Origin: Emiliania huxleyi CCMP1516
Lineage: Eukaryota > Haptophyta > Isochrysidales > Noelaerhabdaceae
NCBI RefSeq assembly: GCF_000372725.1
Contig: NW_005202427.1
Span: 297,059 to 361,058 of the forward strand
Length of the DNA stretch: 64,000 nt
Direction: 5' to 3'
In this document: positions 41,511-50,754 of the stretch, one piece after another
How positions within the stretch are numbered: the stretch's first letter is position 1
How the letters are laid out: the number at the start of each line of letters is the position of its first letter
Position numbers and translations under genes: made by a program
The notes under the pieces: model-generated
Told to the model about the DNA's origin: nothing
The model's database searches: none
The model's input: only the letters and a program-made list of their open reading frames with translations

Positions 41511-42865
41511 CAAAGACCGTCATGGGAGCGCGGGTGCGGCAGCAGCGAGCAGGCGGGGGTGCCACACGGAGCGCACCACGAGAGGATCATGCGGGGAGAG
41601 GCGGGGAAAGAGACCCCGGGCGCCGCCACGAGGAGCGAACTCAGGGGCTGCCTCGTCTGTAAGGCCGCGAGGGACGCGGCGAGGAGGGCGGCACTAAAGC
41701 GAGACCCGCTGTGTCCAGTCGCGCGGAAAGCCGCGCAGCAATGGACCGAGGAAGATGAGAACCCGCCTAGGGCGACAATGGCGCACTTGCTTAGCGGCGC
41801 CTGCCTGGGGAATAGGGAGCAGGCCAGATGGTTCCTCAGAGTAGCGCGAGCGCAGACGGGGACGGCGATCAGCAAAGTAGCCCAGGCGGCACCCGACTCC
41901 AAGGATACGCTGAAGACGCTGAGGAAAGCGCATGTCGCTGCGCTGAAGGGCTCACGCTATAGGGTGCTGGATGAGGACGGGTACGATGCACTAGCCCCAG
42001 CCGTCGGGGGGGTGTTGCCGGCGCTGGTAGATGATCTCTCGGAGAAGAGCCGGAGGGACCTTGGCGCCGGGGTCACGAGGAACTTGCAAGTCGTGGCCGA
42101 GGCGGCGACGGGAGCGGTGCAGAGGTGGATCCAGCTCAATGATGAGGCTACGGCGCGCATAATGAAGAGAGAGGAACACATCGAGTGGCTGAGGAAGCTC
42201 TTCACTGGGTGGAAGGAGGCTCGGCCGACCTTGAGGGAGTCGCGGAGGAGGAGGGATAACGGAGGTAACGTGCAGACAGGCCAGCAGCCAGTGGGACGAA
42301 CGAGGGCCGCGACGGCGGCTCAAGCGGGAGGGAGCGGAGACGGTGGGCAGCGAGCGAAGTGGGTGAGACTGATGATGCTCCTTCGACTTAGGGAGCGGTG
42401 CAGCTGCTGGGCGGGCTTCAGGCTGGTGCTCACGCGAAAAGGAATCGACGCGATGTACAAAGCATACAAGAAGAGGAGAAAGAAGAGGACGGACATCAGT
42501 GATGACGAAACAGAAGCTAGCGCAGACGAGGGCAGGGCAGACCCGGGGACGGCGGAGTCGGAGCAGACGGCATCGGCCGCCGAGGAAACGTTGGGAAGAG
42601 GCACGAGGAGGGCGGCGACCTCGACCGACTATGGAGGACCCGTCGCCAGACGACGCAGGGCAGAAGACGGTGAGGCGGAGCAGACGCGCAGGGCGAGACG
42701 AGGGAGGGAGCAGGATGTTGCTGAGATCAGCAGGAGGATGTACGACGAGATTAGGAGCAGCAGGGACCCGAGGGACCATGTGGAAGACGGCTAGTGCTAG
42801 TCCCCCATCGGGAGGACGACCCCGGCTAGTCGCCGACCACACCCACAAAGAACCCTGCACAAAGA
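41511..42865 (+). mobile_element. 5'-truncated LINE (non-LTR retrotransposon) 3' end
   Basis: An open frame without its own start runs from about 41511 to the stop near 42794. Its first part has a Cys/His pattern (GCLVCKAARDAARR ... DPLCPVA ... MAHLLSGACLG), as found after the reverse transcriptase in many LINEs. It is followed by a basic, Glu/Arg-rich tail. The next 70 bases (CATCGGGAGGACGACCCCGG to AGAACCCTGCACAA) recur in reverse at 49739-49797, marking a shared 3' UTR. Loss of the 5' part and a common 3' end are classical for LINE insertions. It lies 107 bases past the PLC stop. The reverse transcriptase itself is absent, so the class is inferred. Confidence 0.6.
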
Positions 42866-43541
42866 CCGCAGGGCGGGGACTTGTTCCTTTTCCCCATCTC
42901 CTAGTAGAGGTGTCCGTTTTATTTATTTATTTATTTAGCAGATTTGGGTACTTGCCCCCGGCAAGCGCGTTTGTTCACGTAATCGTAAACGCACAACCCC
43001 GGGCCCGAAATCGCACAGAGTCACGCAACTCTGGGTCCCAGGCGCCAGGGAAGGCGAGCAAAAACCTTATCGCGCGCGCTAGACGCCGACTCGGAGGCCG
43101 CACCGGTCAGGCGCGCAGCCGGAGAGAGAGGGAGGCGCTCAATCGCCGCACGCGGCGAGCGCCTCCATCCATCATCTCCGCCTCATACGCACCCTCCACC
43201 CCCGCGCCCGCGCCTGTAGCGTCCGTGCGCGCGAGGATGGCCTCGCCGGGTGGTGCGGCCGCAGCAGCTATGGCAGCAACCGCAACAGAGGCAGCAGCAG
43301 CGGCAGAAGTGTTCACGCGTTTGTTCACGTAAACGCACAACCCCGGACCTGAAATCGCACAGAGTCACGCAACACGGGGTCCCAGGGAAGGCGAGCAAAA
43401 ACCTCGCGTTTGTTCACAGCTCAAGAGAGTCAAAAAACTTGCGTTATCGGGGCCGGCTGCACACAGCGGAGTCTCTCGCTGAAATCAACCCCTCAGAGCT
43501 CGCATTCCGGTCAATTTAAACCCACGCGCCTTTCTCAACCA
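42866..43541. repeat. Direct repeat pair in the spacer before the EBP-like gene
   Basis: GCGTTTGTTCACGTAA, CGCACAACCCCGG, GAAATCGCACAGAGTCACGC and GGCGAGCAAAAACCT occur in this order at about 42967-43065 and about 43317-43405. A (TTTA)n patch precedes the first copy (about 42917-42939). The 250 bases between contain an Ala-rich frame that is not supported as a gene. Confidence 0.75.
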
Positions 43542-44234
43542 ATGGCCCTCCGCACGGCGCGTGCTCCTGTTGGGTGGCTGCCGTACTCGCCCGTGGCATT
43601 CGCAACCGCGGTGGTGCTGATTAACGCCGCCGTTCGCCTCACTGAGAGCGGCGGCCTCGAGCTGCGGCCGTTATCTGGCGCTGCTGCCATGCTGTCATCT
43701 CCGCCGATGCTCTGCTGTGCAGCCGCCGTAGCAGCTGGATGCTCTTGGGCCTGCCGCGCACAGCTCCCGCGAGTCGACCGGCTGGCAGCGATCTGGCACC
43801 TTGTGAACGCGACCTTCTTCTTCTTTGGGTGCGACGTGATGAGCGGCTTGTTTGGCGTCGTGCCGGCGATGTCGGAGCAGTACCTGACGATGGACCGGCG
43901 GCATGAACGGCGCAGGCACGAGCTCGACGCGATGTACTGGGCCGAACTCGCCGTCCACATCCCCTTCTCGGCGGCCGTCTTTTACGGCTACGTCTCCCGG
44001 TCCGCGTGGACGCCGCTGCTGGAGTCCTTCCTCGGAGGCGTGACTCTCCTTGGCACTCTGGCATACTACGTGCCCGAGCTTCTCACCGGAGGGCACAACT
44101 GGCTCCCGGGCGCGGTCGGGGTCGCCACCACCGCCCTAGGCGGGGTCTGGATCGCGGTGCCTCTCTGCCTGCTGGCGCGATCGGTCCGGCAGGGCGGCGG
44201 CGGCTCCGCCGGCGAGTCGTGGAGGGCGAGGTGA
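43542..44234 (+). CDS. EBP-like (EXPERA) membrane protein, possible sterol delta8-delta7 isomerase
   Basis: This intronless frame of 230 residues has about six hydrophobic stretches. The middle matches the emopamil-binding-protein fold: WHLVNATFFFFGCDVMSG, a polar loop ending RRHELDAMYWAELAVHIPFS (EBP has a Glu in the matching helix), then LESFLGGVTLLGTLAYYVPE and LLTGGHNW. EBP moves the sterol double bond in the endoplasmic reticulum; the fold is shared with TMEM97 and TM6SF2, so the reaction is not certain. The ATG was chosen at the start of the first helix; upstream codons belong to the direct repeat. Confidence 0.7.
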   Translation: MALRTARAPVGWLPYSPVAFATAVVLINAAVRLTESGGLELRPLSGAAAMLSSPPMLCCAAAVAAGCSWACRAQLPRVDRLAAIWHLVNATFFFFGCDVMSGLFGVVPAMSEQYLTMDRRHERRRHELDAMYWAELAVHIPFSAAVFYGYVSRSAWTPLLESFLGGVTLLGTLAYYVPELLTGGHNWLPGAVGVATTALGGVWIAVPLCLLARSVRQGGGGSAGESWRAR

Positions 44235-44582
44235 GGAGCGCACCGGACGTGTGGCTGCCACGTGGCGACAGCTTGTTGACTGTTGTCTAAATCGCGGACC
44301 GCCGTGACCGCTGTTGCGCCCACGTAGCACGTTCCCCGCCACCTTCGAGGGATATGCGTCTCAGCCTCTCAGGTCCGGAGTTCTACGCTCTTGAGTCTCC
44401 TAATGATCCCTAGCTCTCGCCGAAGGCTGAAGAAAAATCGTACCGTGTACTCCGATCTCACACACCGGAATGAGCAAAATGAGGCGAGCGACTGTGAGAG
44501 ATCGGTGTGAGGCCGCGGGAGCAGCAGACGTTCAGTTTAGCCGATCAGTGGCATCTGGTGACCACCCTCGTACGCCCCCTGC
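44235..44582. other. Convergent spacer
   Basis: About 350 bases between the stops of the EBP-like and LOG-like genes. I see no gene or repeat here. Confidence 0.6.
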
Positions 44583-45278
44583 TTAGCTGCGGCTGCCGAA
44601 GAGCCGCACGCAGAGGACGAGCGCCGCGGCCGCCACTGCCGCGGTTGCCGCGCCATGCACAACGCCCTCTCTGTAGCTGCGGCCTCGCGGCGTGGGCGGT
44701 GACGCGCGTCGCGTCTGCTTGAGGCACCACGCGACCGCCTCCTGCGGCGTGCTTGCAACGCTGTAGTAGTGCGCCACAGGGTGGCGTAGCATCCCGTCGT
44801 CGAACGCGCGCTGCATCTGCGCGATCACGCCATCATAGTAGCCGTTGACGTTGAGCAGCAGCACCGGCAGCGAGCCGCAGCCGACACCCACCTCGGCGAC
44901 TGCCATGAAGAGCTCGTCAAAGGTGCCGACGCCGCCGGGTAGGGTGACGAGGCAGTCTCCCGCGTCGAGCAGCCTCCGCTTGCGCATGGTCAGGTCCGAG
45001 CCCTCGACGATCTCGAGCGACTCGAGCGCCGCTGCGTTCTCCTCGGAGAGCGAGGAGCCGCCCGGCTTGACAAACATGCGGTGCGTGATGCCGCGCACGC
45101 GGCCGCCGGCCGCGAGCACCGCCTCGTAGAAGGCGCCCATGCAGCCGGCGTTGCCGCCGCCGAATACGGCTATACAGCCCGCGTCGGCGATGCCGCGGCC
45201 GAAGGCGGCCGACGCCTCGACGTACGCGGGCGCCGTCTGCGGCGTGGAGGAGGCGAAGACGGTGACGCGGACGGCCAT
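44583..45278 (-). CDS. LOG-family protein (cytokinin-activating type) with C-terminal membrane anchor
   Basis: This complete, intronless 231-residue protein has the LOG/lysine-decarboxylase-like Rossmann fold. It carries VFGGGNAGCMGAF (38-50), TMRKRRLLDAGD (97-108) and the signature LPGGVGTFDELF (113-124) with its catalytic Glu and Arg. LOG enzymes cleave the ribose phosphate from cytokinin nucleotides to give free bases; many bacterial and algal members act on AMP or are untested. Residues about 210-228 are a hydrophobic stretch followed by RLFGSRS, so this may be a tail-anchored version, which is not usual in plant LOGs. Confidence 0.88.
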   Translation of the reverse strand: MAVRVTVFASSTPQTAPAYVEASAAFGRGIADAGCIAVFGGGNAGCMGAFYEAVLAAGGRVRGITHRMFVKPGGSSLSEENAAALESLEIVEGSDLTMRKRRLLDAGDCLVTLPGGVGTFDELFMAVAEVGVGCGSLPVLLLNVNGYYDGVIAQMQRAFDDGMLRHPVAHYYSVASTPQEAVAWCLKQTRRASPPTPRGRSYREGVVHGAATAAVAAAALVLCVRLFGSRS

Positions 45279-45723
45279 ACACGGGTGAGGCAGCCGTCAC
45301 AACAACCCAGGCGGCAACTGAACGAAAATAACGCACGGGCCCTCAGCGGAGCTGGGAAGAGGACCGCCGCAAGCGGCGTGGCGTGGAGCGGTTGTGCATC
45401 CCTCCGGGGGCCCCTCTGCGCCGGGGAGGCGTTGTTGGAGGCTAGGACGCAAGCGTCCGTCGCCCTTTTCAAACTCGGGGCCCACTCCGCTACGCTCCGA
45501 CCCGAATTTGGAGGGCCTAAAAGTTTAAGGTGTTGCTGCGCAAAAGGGGTCGGACACCGGGCGCAGCTCATGCTAAGAGCTAGAAGAGGAGATAGAGAGA
45601 ACAACCACCCTGTCCCGTTATTGCGTACACCAACACCACAAAACGCTCTATCTCTCCTGTCCTCACTCAGGGGGGTCACAACTACCGAGTCCCTCGACTA
45701 GCGCAGCTGGAGACGCTCCCCCC
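45279..45723. other. Spacer upstream of the LOG gene
   Basis: About 445 bases with a short inverted motif (GAGATAGAG/CTATCTCTC at about 45590 and 45650). No gene is supported. Confidence 0.5.
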
Positions 45724-46197
45724 TCAATCGGCATCCACCCCCACCCGCTCCAGCCCCACTTCTGCTGCCGAGAGAGCTGAATCGAAGCAAGCGAGCCATT
45801 GCATCTTGGCGTGCTCCTGCCGGAGCGCGGCTTTCTGCTTGGCGGCCACGAGCACGGCGGAGTCGGCGTCGTGGCGGCCACGAGCACGGCGGAGTCGGCG
45901 TCGTAGCGCGCAATCGTTCCCGCTCATCGCCCATTCCTCCCACGTGACGTGTGTCGGCCGCGATTCGATGTCGCCACCTTCATCGCCAACGAGGACTCCC
46001 TCGACTGCAGGGGGGCTCCGGCGCGGGGAGGGACTCCGCCTGCTGCGCTGGCCGACTGCGCCCTCCTCCTCCATGGGCTCGATCCGATTCCGCAGCGGCG
46101 GTGCTGCGCGGGAGGCGGCCGCGGGCACGCTGGGCTCGATCAGCGGCTTTCCCTCAGTTGCTCCGAAAGCACGATTGGCGGCCGCTCTTGGTTTCAA
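45724..46197 (-). CDS. Hypothetical protein overlapping repeat family B
   Basis: The minus-strand frame reads TEGKPLIEPSVPAAASRAAP then LRNRIEPMEEEG, followed by THVTWEEWAMSGNDCALRRR and a charged end. The upstream part lies in the family B repeat, whose other copy (about 1040-1160) keeps parts of the same peptide with frame breaks. A tandem duplication of 30 bases (GGCCACGAGCACGGCGGAGT unit, about 45843-45903) lies inside. It may be the coding remnant of a mobile element. Confidence 0.3.
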   Translation of the reverse strand: MKPRAAANRAFGATEGKPLIEPSVPAAASRAAPPLRNRIEPMEEEGAVGQRSRRSPSPRRSPPAVEGVLVGDEGGDIESRPTHVTWEEWAMSGNDCALRRRLRRARGRHDADSAVLVAAKQKAALRQEHAKMQWLACFDSALSAAEVGLERVGVDAD

Positions 46198-46430
46198 TTT
46201 TACGGATGTCTTGCCACCAGCTGAAGGCTTGCCCGGGCGCCGTGTTGACCGCCGGACGAGAAGTTTGCGTCGCCGAACGAAAATCCCACGATATGCACGA
46301 ATTTTAATTATATTTTTTTCGTGTGGGGGTATGTCATGTAGTTGCCAATGGTACCGCGTCTGCGACGCGGGCGCCTTGCGGGCAGAGCCCTTAGTTAGCC
46401 ACCCTTATGTCTTGCGCGGTCAAAATATGC
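46072..46430. repeat. Dispersed repeat family B, copy 2
   Basis: It matches 1040-1360 in the same orientation, with the shared GATCCGATTCCGCAG, GCACGCTGGGCTCGATCAG, CAGCTGAAGGCTTGC and GGGCGCCTTGCGGGCAGAGC landmarks, ending near TCTTGCGCGGTCAAAA. Confidence 0.75.
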
Positions 46431-46707
46431 AATCCCTAATGCCGTCCTCCCATCCCTCCCTTGATTTTTCTGTTTTCTTTCTTTCTTTATTTAACTGGCG
46501 GCACTGGCACACACCGGACAAACAGCGCGGCAGCGTTGACCGCACGGACGGCCTACTCGCCCAAGTACTCGCTCTCTTTTATGTCCCACCATGCAGAGCG
46601 CATCTCTCTCTCTGTTGTGCGAGGCGTGAACCGCGCCATTCGCTCTCACCTGGCAACCCTGTCTGCACGTCTCGCGCGCGTGAACAGGGCTCCAGGCCCC
46701 AAATTAC

Positions 46708-46752
46708 GTGTGAGTGTTAGAGTTGTTTGGTATTGCTAAAAATCTCTCACAC
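46708..46752 (-). repeat. Dispersed repeat family D, reverse copy
   Basis: The reverse complement reads AGAGATTTTTAGCAATACCA then AACAACTCTAACACTCACAC, matching the copies at 31.0 and 32.2 kb almost exactly. Confidence 0.8.
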
Positions 46753-47023
46753 CGGGACTGGGAGGAGGTCCCGCTCGGGTTCGACACCAACCCGATGCTG
46801 CTCCGCGCCATGTGCATGGCGTTCGAGTGAACGCCGTGCAGGCAGCCCGTGCCTTTTGGTGTACCGCGTTTGTACCGCGTCCTGTGCCCCCGAGTTCCTT
46901 TAATAAAAGCACTGGCACACCTAATAGGTGTACCGGACAGGCTAAAAACGCGGTTCTCCGAATTTGCAAGGCGAGCGCCTTGCAGGCTTGGGGCTAGCCG
47001 AGCTCCGCTCGCTTTCACCAACC

Positions 47024-49644
47024 ATGCGGCTGTCGTGCCTCATAGCCGCCGTAGCAGCCAGCATACTGCGGCCATCCTCCGCTCTAACCCCTCCTCCTTC
47101 GCCTCCTTTCGCTCCGCCTCCACCTTTGGTGATCGGCGGCGGCGGTGGCAGCAGCGGTGAAGCAGGCAGTGGCACCGAAGGCGAGCCTGAGCCCCAATCC
47201 TCTCCTTCGCCGCCTGCTGCGTCAACAGCGTGCGATGAGTCCGCCGACGAGATGGCATGCGGCACCGCCTACGACCCAGACGAGTGTCACATCCCTCTGA
47301 GACAAGGCGTGCACGTACAGGATATCTGCCCTTATATGTGTGGGAATTGCAAGCCGCCGCCAGCGATGCCACCGCCGCCCTCGCCACCGCCTCCGTCTCC
47401 ACCGCCAGCACCGCCACCGCCACCGCCACCTTCTCCACCACCACCCTCGCCTCCTCCTCCATCACCGCCACCTCGGCCATCCCCGCCGCCCACGCCACCT
47501 CCGCCCTATTATCCGCCGCCCTCGGCTCCGTCACCCTCGCCGCCGCCGCCATCGCCATCGCAGCCGCCACTGCCGCGGTTCCCTGCACTGTCGTCTCCGG
47601 CAGAAGAAGACCTGGTCGACGTGCTGTGCGAGTCGTTGCCCGTGTGCACGCTCGGCGATCTCGAGGAGGACCTCGAGAGTGGGCAAGCCATCGCCTGCCT
47701 CGCCGGCCCAATAGTACTGGACGCCGTCACACTCACGGACGCGTGCGCCCTGCTCGTGCCCGGCGCGATCAACGTGTCGGCGCAGGTGGCCGTCTCCGTG
47801 CTCGGCACGACGATGCGCTTTCCCGTGGAGGGACAGCACCCCATAGGGAGCGACTTGCAGGACCGCATCTCGGGCCTCGACGGGCTGAGCGCCTTTGCCG
47901 CCGTCCGCAACGGCACGGTGGGTGCGCTCGCGCGATACGAGCACGACGACATCCGCGAGGCCTTTGGCCTGCAGTGGCTCTCGCTCAGCAACCTCCAGCT
48001 CGAGGCGTGTGTGCGTCATACACGGCACGTCCCGCAACCCTGCCCACATGACCAAACGTAGCTCTGCCCACTGACGTAGGCGGGCTTCTACTCGGAGGTC
48101 GTGACCGGCGCGTGGGAGCGCACGACGCGGACCACCTTCTACCTGCAAGCGGAGGGGGCGGCGAGCATGCACTGCCCAGCCTTGGGCGAGGCGTCGACTC
48201 TCACAGCGGGCGCACGGCTGCACGTGGGCTACGACAGCCGGACTGCGCTCACGTGGAGCGTCGCCCCGGTTGGCTGGCCCGCGCTGGAGGCGTTTGGCCG
48301 CCTCGGCCTATGCCTCATCAGCGAGGCGGTCGGCGTTGACCCCGAGCTGATACGAGCTCTCAACGGCGTGAGGGCCGAGGAGGATTCGGGCAGAGTCTTT
48401 GCGCCGTACGAGAAGCTCGAGTGGGCGGTGGGCACGCTCGAGCACCGCCTCTCCGAGGCCCTCGACCACCCTGTCGTCGCGCCGCTGCGGCTGCGCGAGG
48501 GCGTCACTGGCATCTACCTGCAAGTGTACGGCCTGACCTCGACCGACCTGCTGCACAGCGCCCTCAATGGACTCGACAAGTTCAGCACGCTCGAGTGGCT
48601 CGCCGAGATGTTTCCCATCGACGCGGCACTGACGGTTCCCCACCACGGCTCGGGCGCCGTGAGCTTGTACACGCGGATACGAATCCCCCGCATCGTGATG
48701 GTCGAGCCGTCGAGCAGGCACGACGGCGTCGCCATCCGCGGGGTCACTCTTGAGAGCGAGGTCACGAGCGCCGGCCGGTGGGGGACGAGGCTGGCCTCGA
48801 CCCTCGACCTCTTTGACCTGAGCCTCGACTTCACCGCGGCGTGGACGTCGGAGCACGGGCCCGTCATCACCGTGCGCCTCTACCACGTGACGCTCTTCAC
48901 CCTCAACTTCTTCGGCCAGCGGCGGCTCGACCTGTACGACGCCGTCCTCCTCCTCGACATCGGCCGCAACAAGCACGCCCCTCGCCCGACCGCTCGTCTC
49001 AGTCGGAGCCTCCCCTTCACCTGCTCGGGCCCTCCCCATGCAGGTACCTCCTCACGGGGACGCTCGTCTGGACGGGGCCGAGCGGCGGCACGTCGGAGCA
49101 CGACTTCACCTTTGACATTGGGAAGGCGATCGCGTACATCTCCAAGATCGTGTCGCTCGCCGCGATGGCCGGCCGGCGGCTGGAGCAGGCGGACACAGGC
49201 CTGCTCCAGCCCCGGATCCTGCAGCGGAACGACACCGGCGAGGAGGTCATGGAGGTCCCACTCAAAATCGAGCACATCGAGCAGACGCCGCCGAACACGA
49301 CCGACGCGGGCGAATGCGTGGACGCGCAGGTGGTGCCCGCGCCGCTTGTCGTGCACGGCAACTACTACGAGGCGGCGGACGAGACCTCGAGCCTCGCGCT
49401 CGTCGGCTTCTCCGTCGCCTCCTTCCTGGGCGGCCTGCTCCTCGGGGCGTGCGCGATGGGCGCCACCGTGTACTGCACTTGGCGCGGCGTGGGCGGCACT
49501 CTCCACCGCAGCGCGTCAATCGGGATCCCACAGGTTGTCCCTGTGCGGTGCTCGCTCCCGCCCGGCGGCAAGGCCAGCGGACGTCGGCCTTCGCCTGACA
49601 CCGCTCAACCTCCCCTCGGCGCCACGTGGTCATCGGACATCTGA
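47024..49644 (+). CDS. Secreted/membrane protein with ShK-like domain and hydroxyproline-type repeats
   Basis: Three exons, 47024-48010, 48080-48972 and 49044-49644, give 826 residues; intron 1 starts GT and intron 2 starts GC. A signal peptide (MRLSCLIAAVAASILRPSSA) leads. A six-Cys region (STACDESADEMACGTAYD ... CHIPLR ... ICPYMCGNC, about 67-108) resembles an ShK toxin-like domain, common in algal secreted proteins. An (SPPPP)n stretch (about 110-185), the kind that is hydroxylated and glycosylated in algal walls, follows. A large unrecognised ectodomain (about 190-700) precedes a single membrane span ALVGFSVASFLGGLLLGACA (about 745-770) and a basic cytoplasmic tail. Overall this is a pherophorin-like type I surface protein. 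The second junction restores GRNKYLLTGTLVW. No toxin activity is implied. Confidence 0.72.
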
Positions 49645-50754
49645 GCGCGAGGTGCTCCAACCGCGCCGGAGACTATGTGCGGCGCTGGCACGTGGTGGCA
49701 GGCGCGCGGAGACACTAGAGCCAGTTGCCGCCGCGTTGTATTGTGCAGGGTTCTTTGTGGGTGTGGTCGGCGACTAGCCGGGGTCGTCCTCCCGATGGTG
49801 CCGCGCGACCGGCGAGACACCGCCACCAGACCACCACGCGTCTCTCAGACACTCTCTTGAAGAGCGTCTTCTGTCACTTATTGCTCCCGTTGTGTACACG
49901 CATGGTGCATGGGTACGTATCCTTCCTCGTCGCTCGTCGTCGCGGGTTCGAGAGCCTTCCTCATCACCTCTTCGCACTTCGCGGTTTCTCTTTAGCCGCA
50001 GCCCCATCTCTTGCCGCTCTTGTGTCGGGTTGTGATGTGAGGGCGGGGGGATGCGGATTGTGAAGAGATCCCTCACAACAAGAGAGATCGTGCAGGGCGG
50101 GGACACACATGTACATGTCCATGTCCCTACCCTTTCCAGCCAAGGGATCCGTGTATCCGGGCTGCGGTGACTCCCCCAGGCCAGGGGCCAGCAAGAGGCA
50201 CGACGGCTCCCATATCTCCCCCTCGTGGTCGCCCTCGCCCCCCGCCTCCTCCAGGAGCCGGGCCGCGGAGTCTTGCTCTAGGTTGCTGATGAACTCGATG
50301 GCCTCCACCCCATACAGATATTTTAGTCGGCGAAGATGTGGGTGGCCTCGCCGGCTGGACATCGCTAGGGGGGGACAGTGACTGTGCGGGTAGCCTCGCC
50401 GTCCAGGCACCTCTAGGGGGGGACAGCCTAGTCGCTGCGAGCCCGAGTTGGAGTGAGCACTCGCCGTCGTCCAGTGATAGCCCCTTCCACTGGTGAGAGC
50501 GTCCTGGGGCGGCGGTCAATCTCGATCGGCGGTCCACGGGGTGGCTGGGCGAACCGAAGAGCCCTTCGTTGGGCTGCAGCCGCCTCGCTCTCCCCCCCCG
50601 ACGGCCGCCAGCGTACCCACCTCCCGGTCGCCTCCTCAGTCGGGAGCACGTCCCGGCTCATACCCCTCTTGCGGCTAACCGCCGTCGGGCCGAAGCGATC
50701 GAGTCGCCGCTGGAGGATGGAGTCCTCTTCTGTGGTGGGCACCCACGGCCATGA
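49645..50754. other. Spacer with LINE 3' remnant and tandem G-rich motif
   Basis: Besides the LINE 3' end (49739-49797), a motif CTAGGGGGGGACAG occurs twice (about 50366 and 50411), each preceded by a GCCTCGCCG word. No gene is supported, although the first exon of the following Hint gene should be in or before this stretch. Confidence 0.45.
49739..49797 (-). mobile_element. LINE 3' UTR remnant
   Basis: The reverse complement (CATCGGGAGGACGACCCCGG, then CTAGTCGCCGACCACACCCA, then CAAAGAACCCTGCACAA) equals the 3' UTR of the LINE fragment at 42.8 kb. Sequence diverges on both sides at once, so this is a copy truncated to about 60 bases. Confidence 0.75.
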
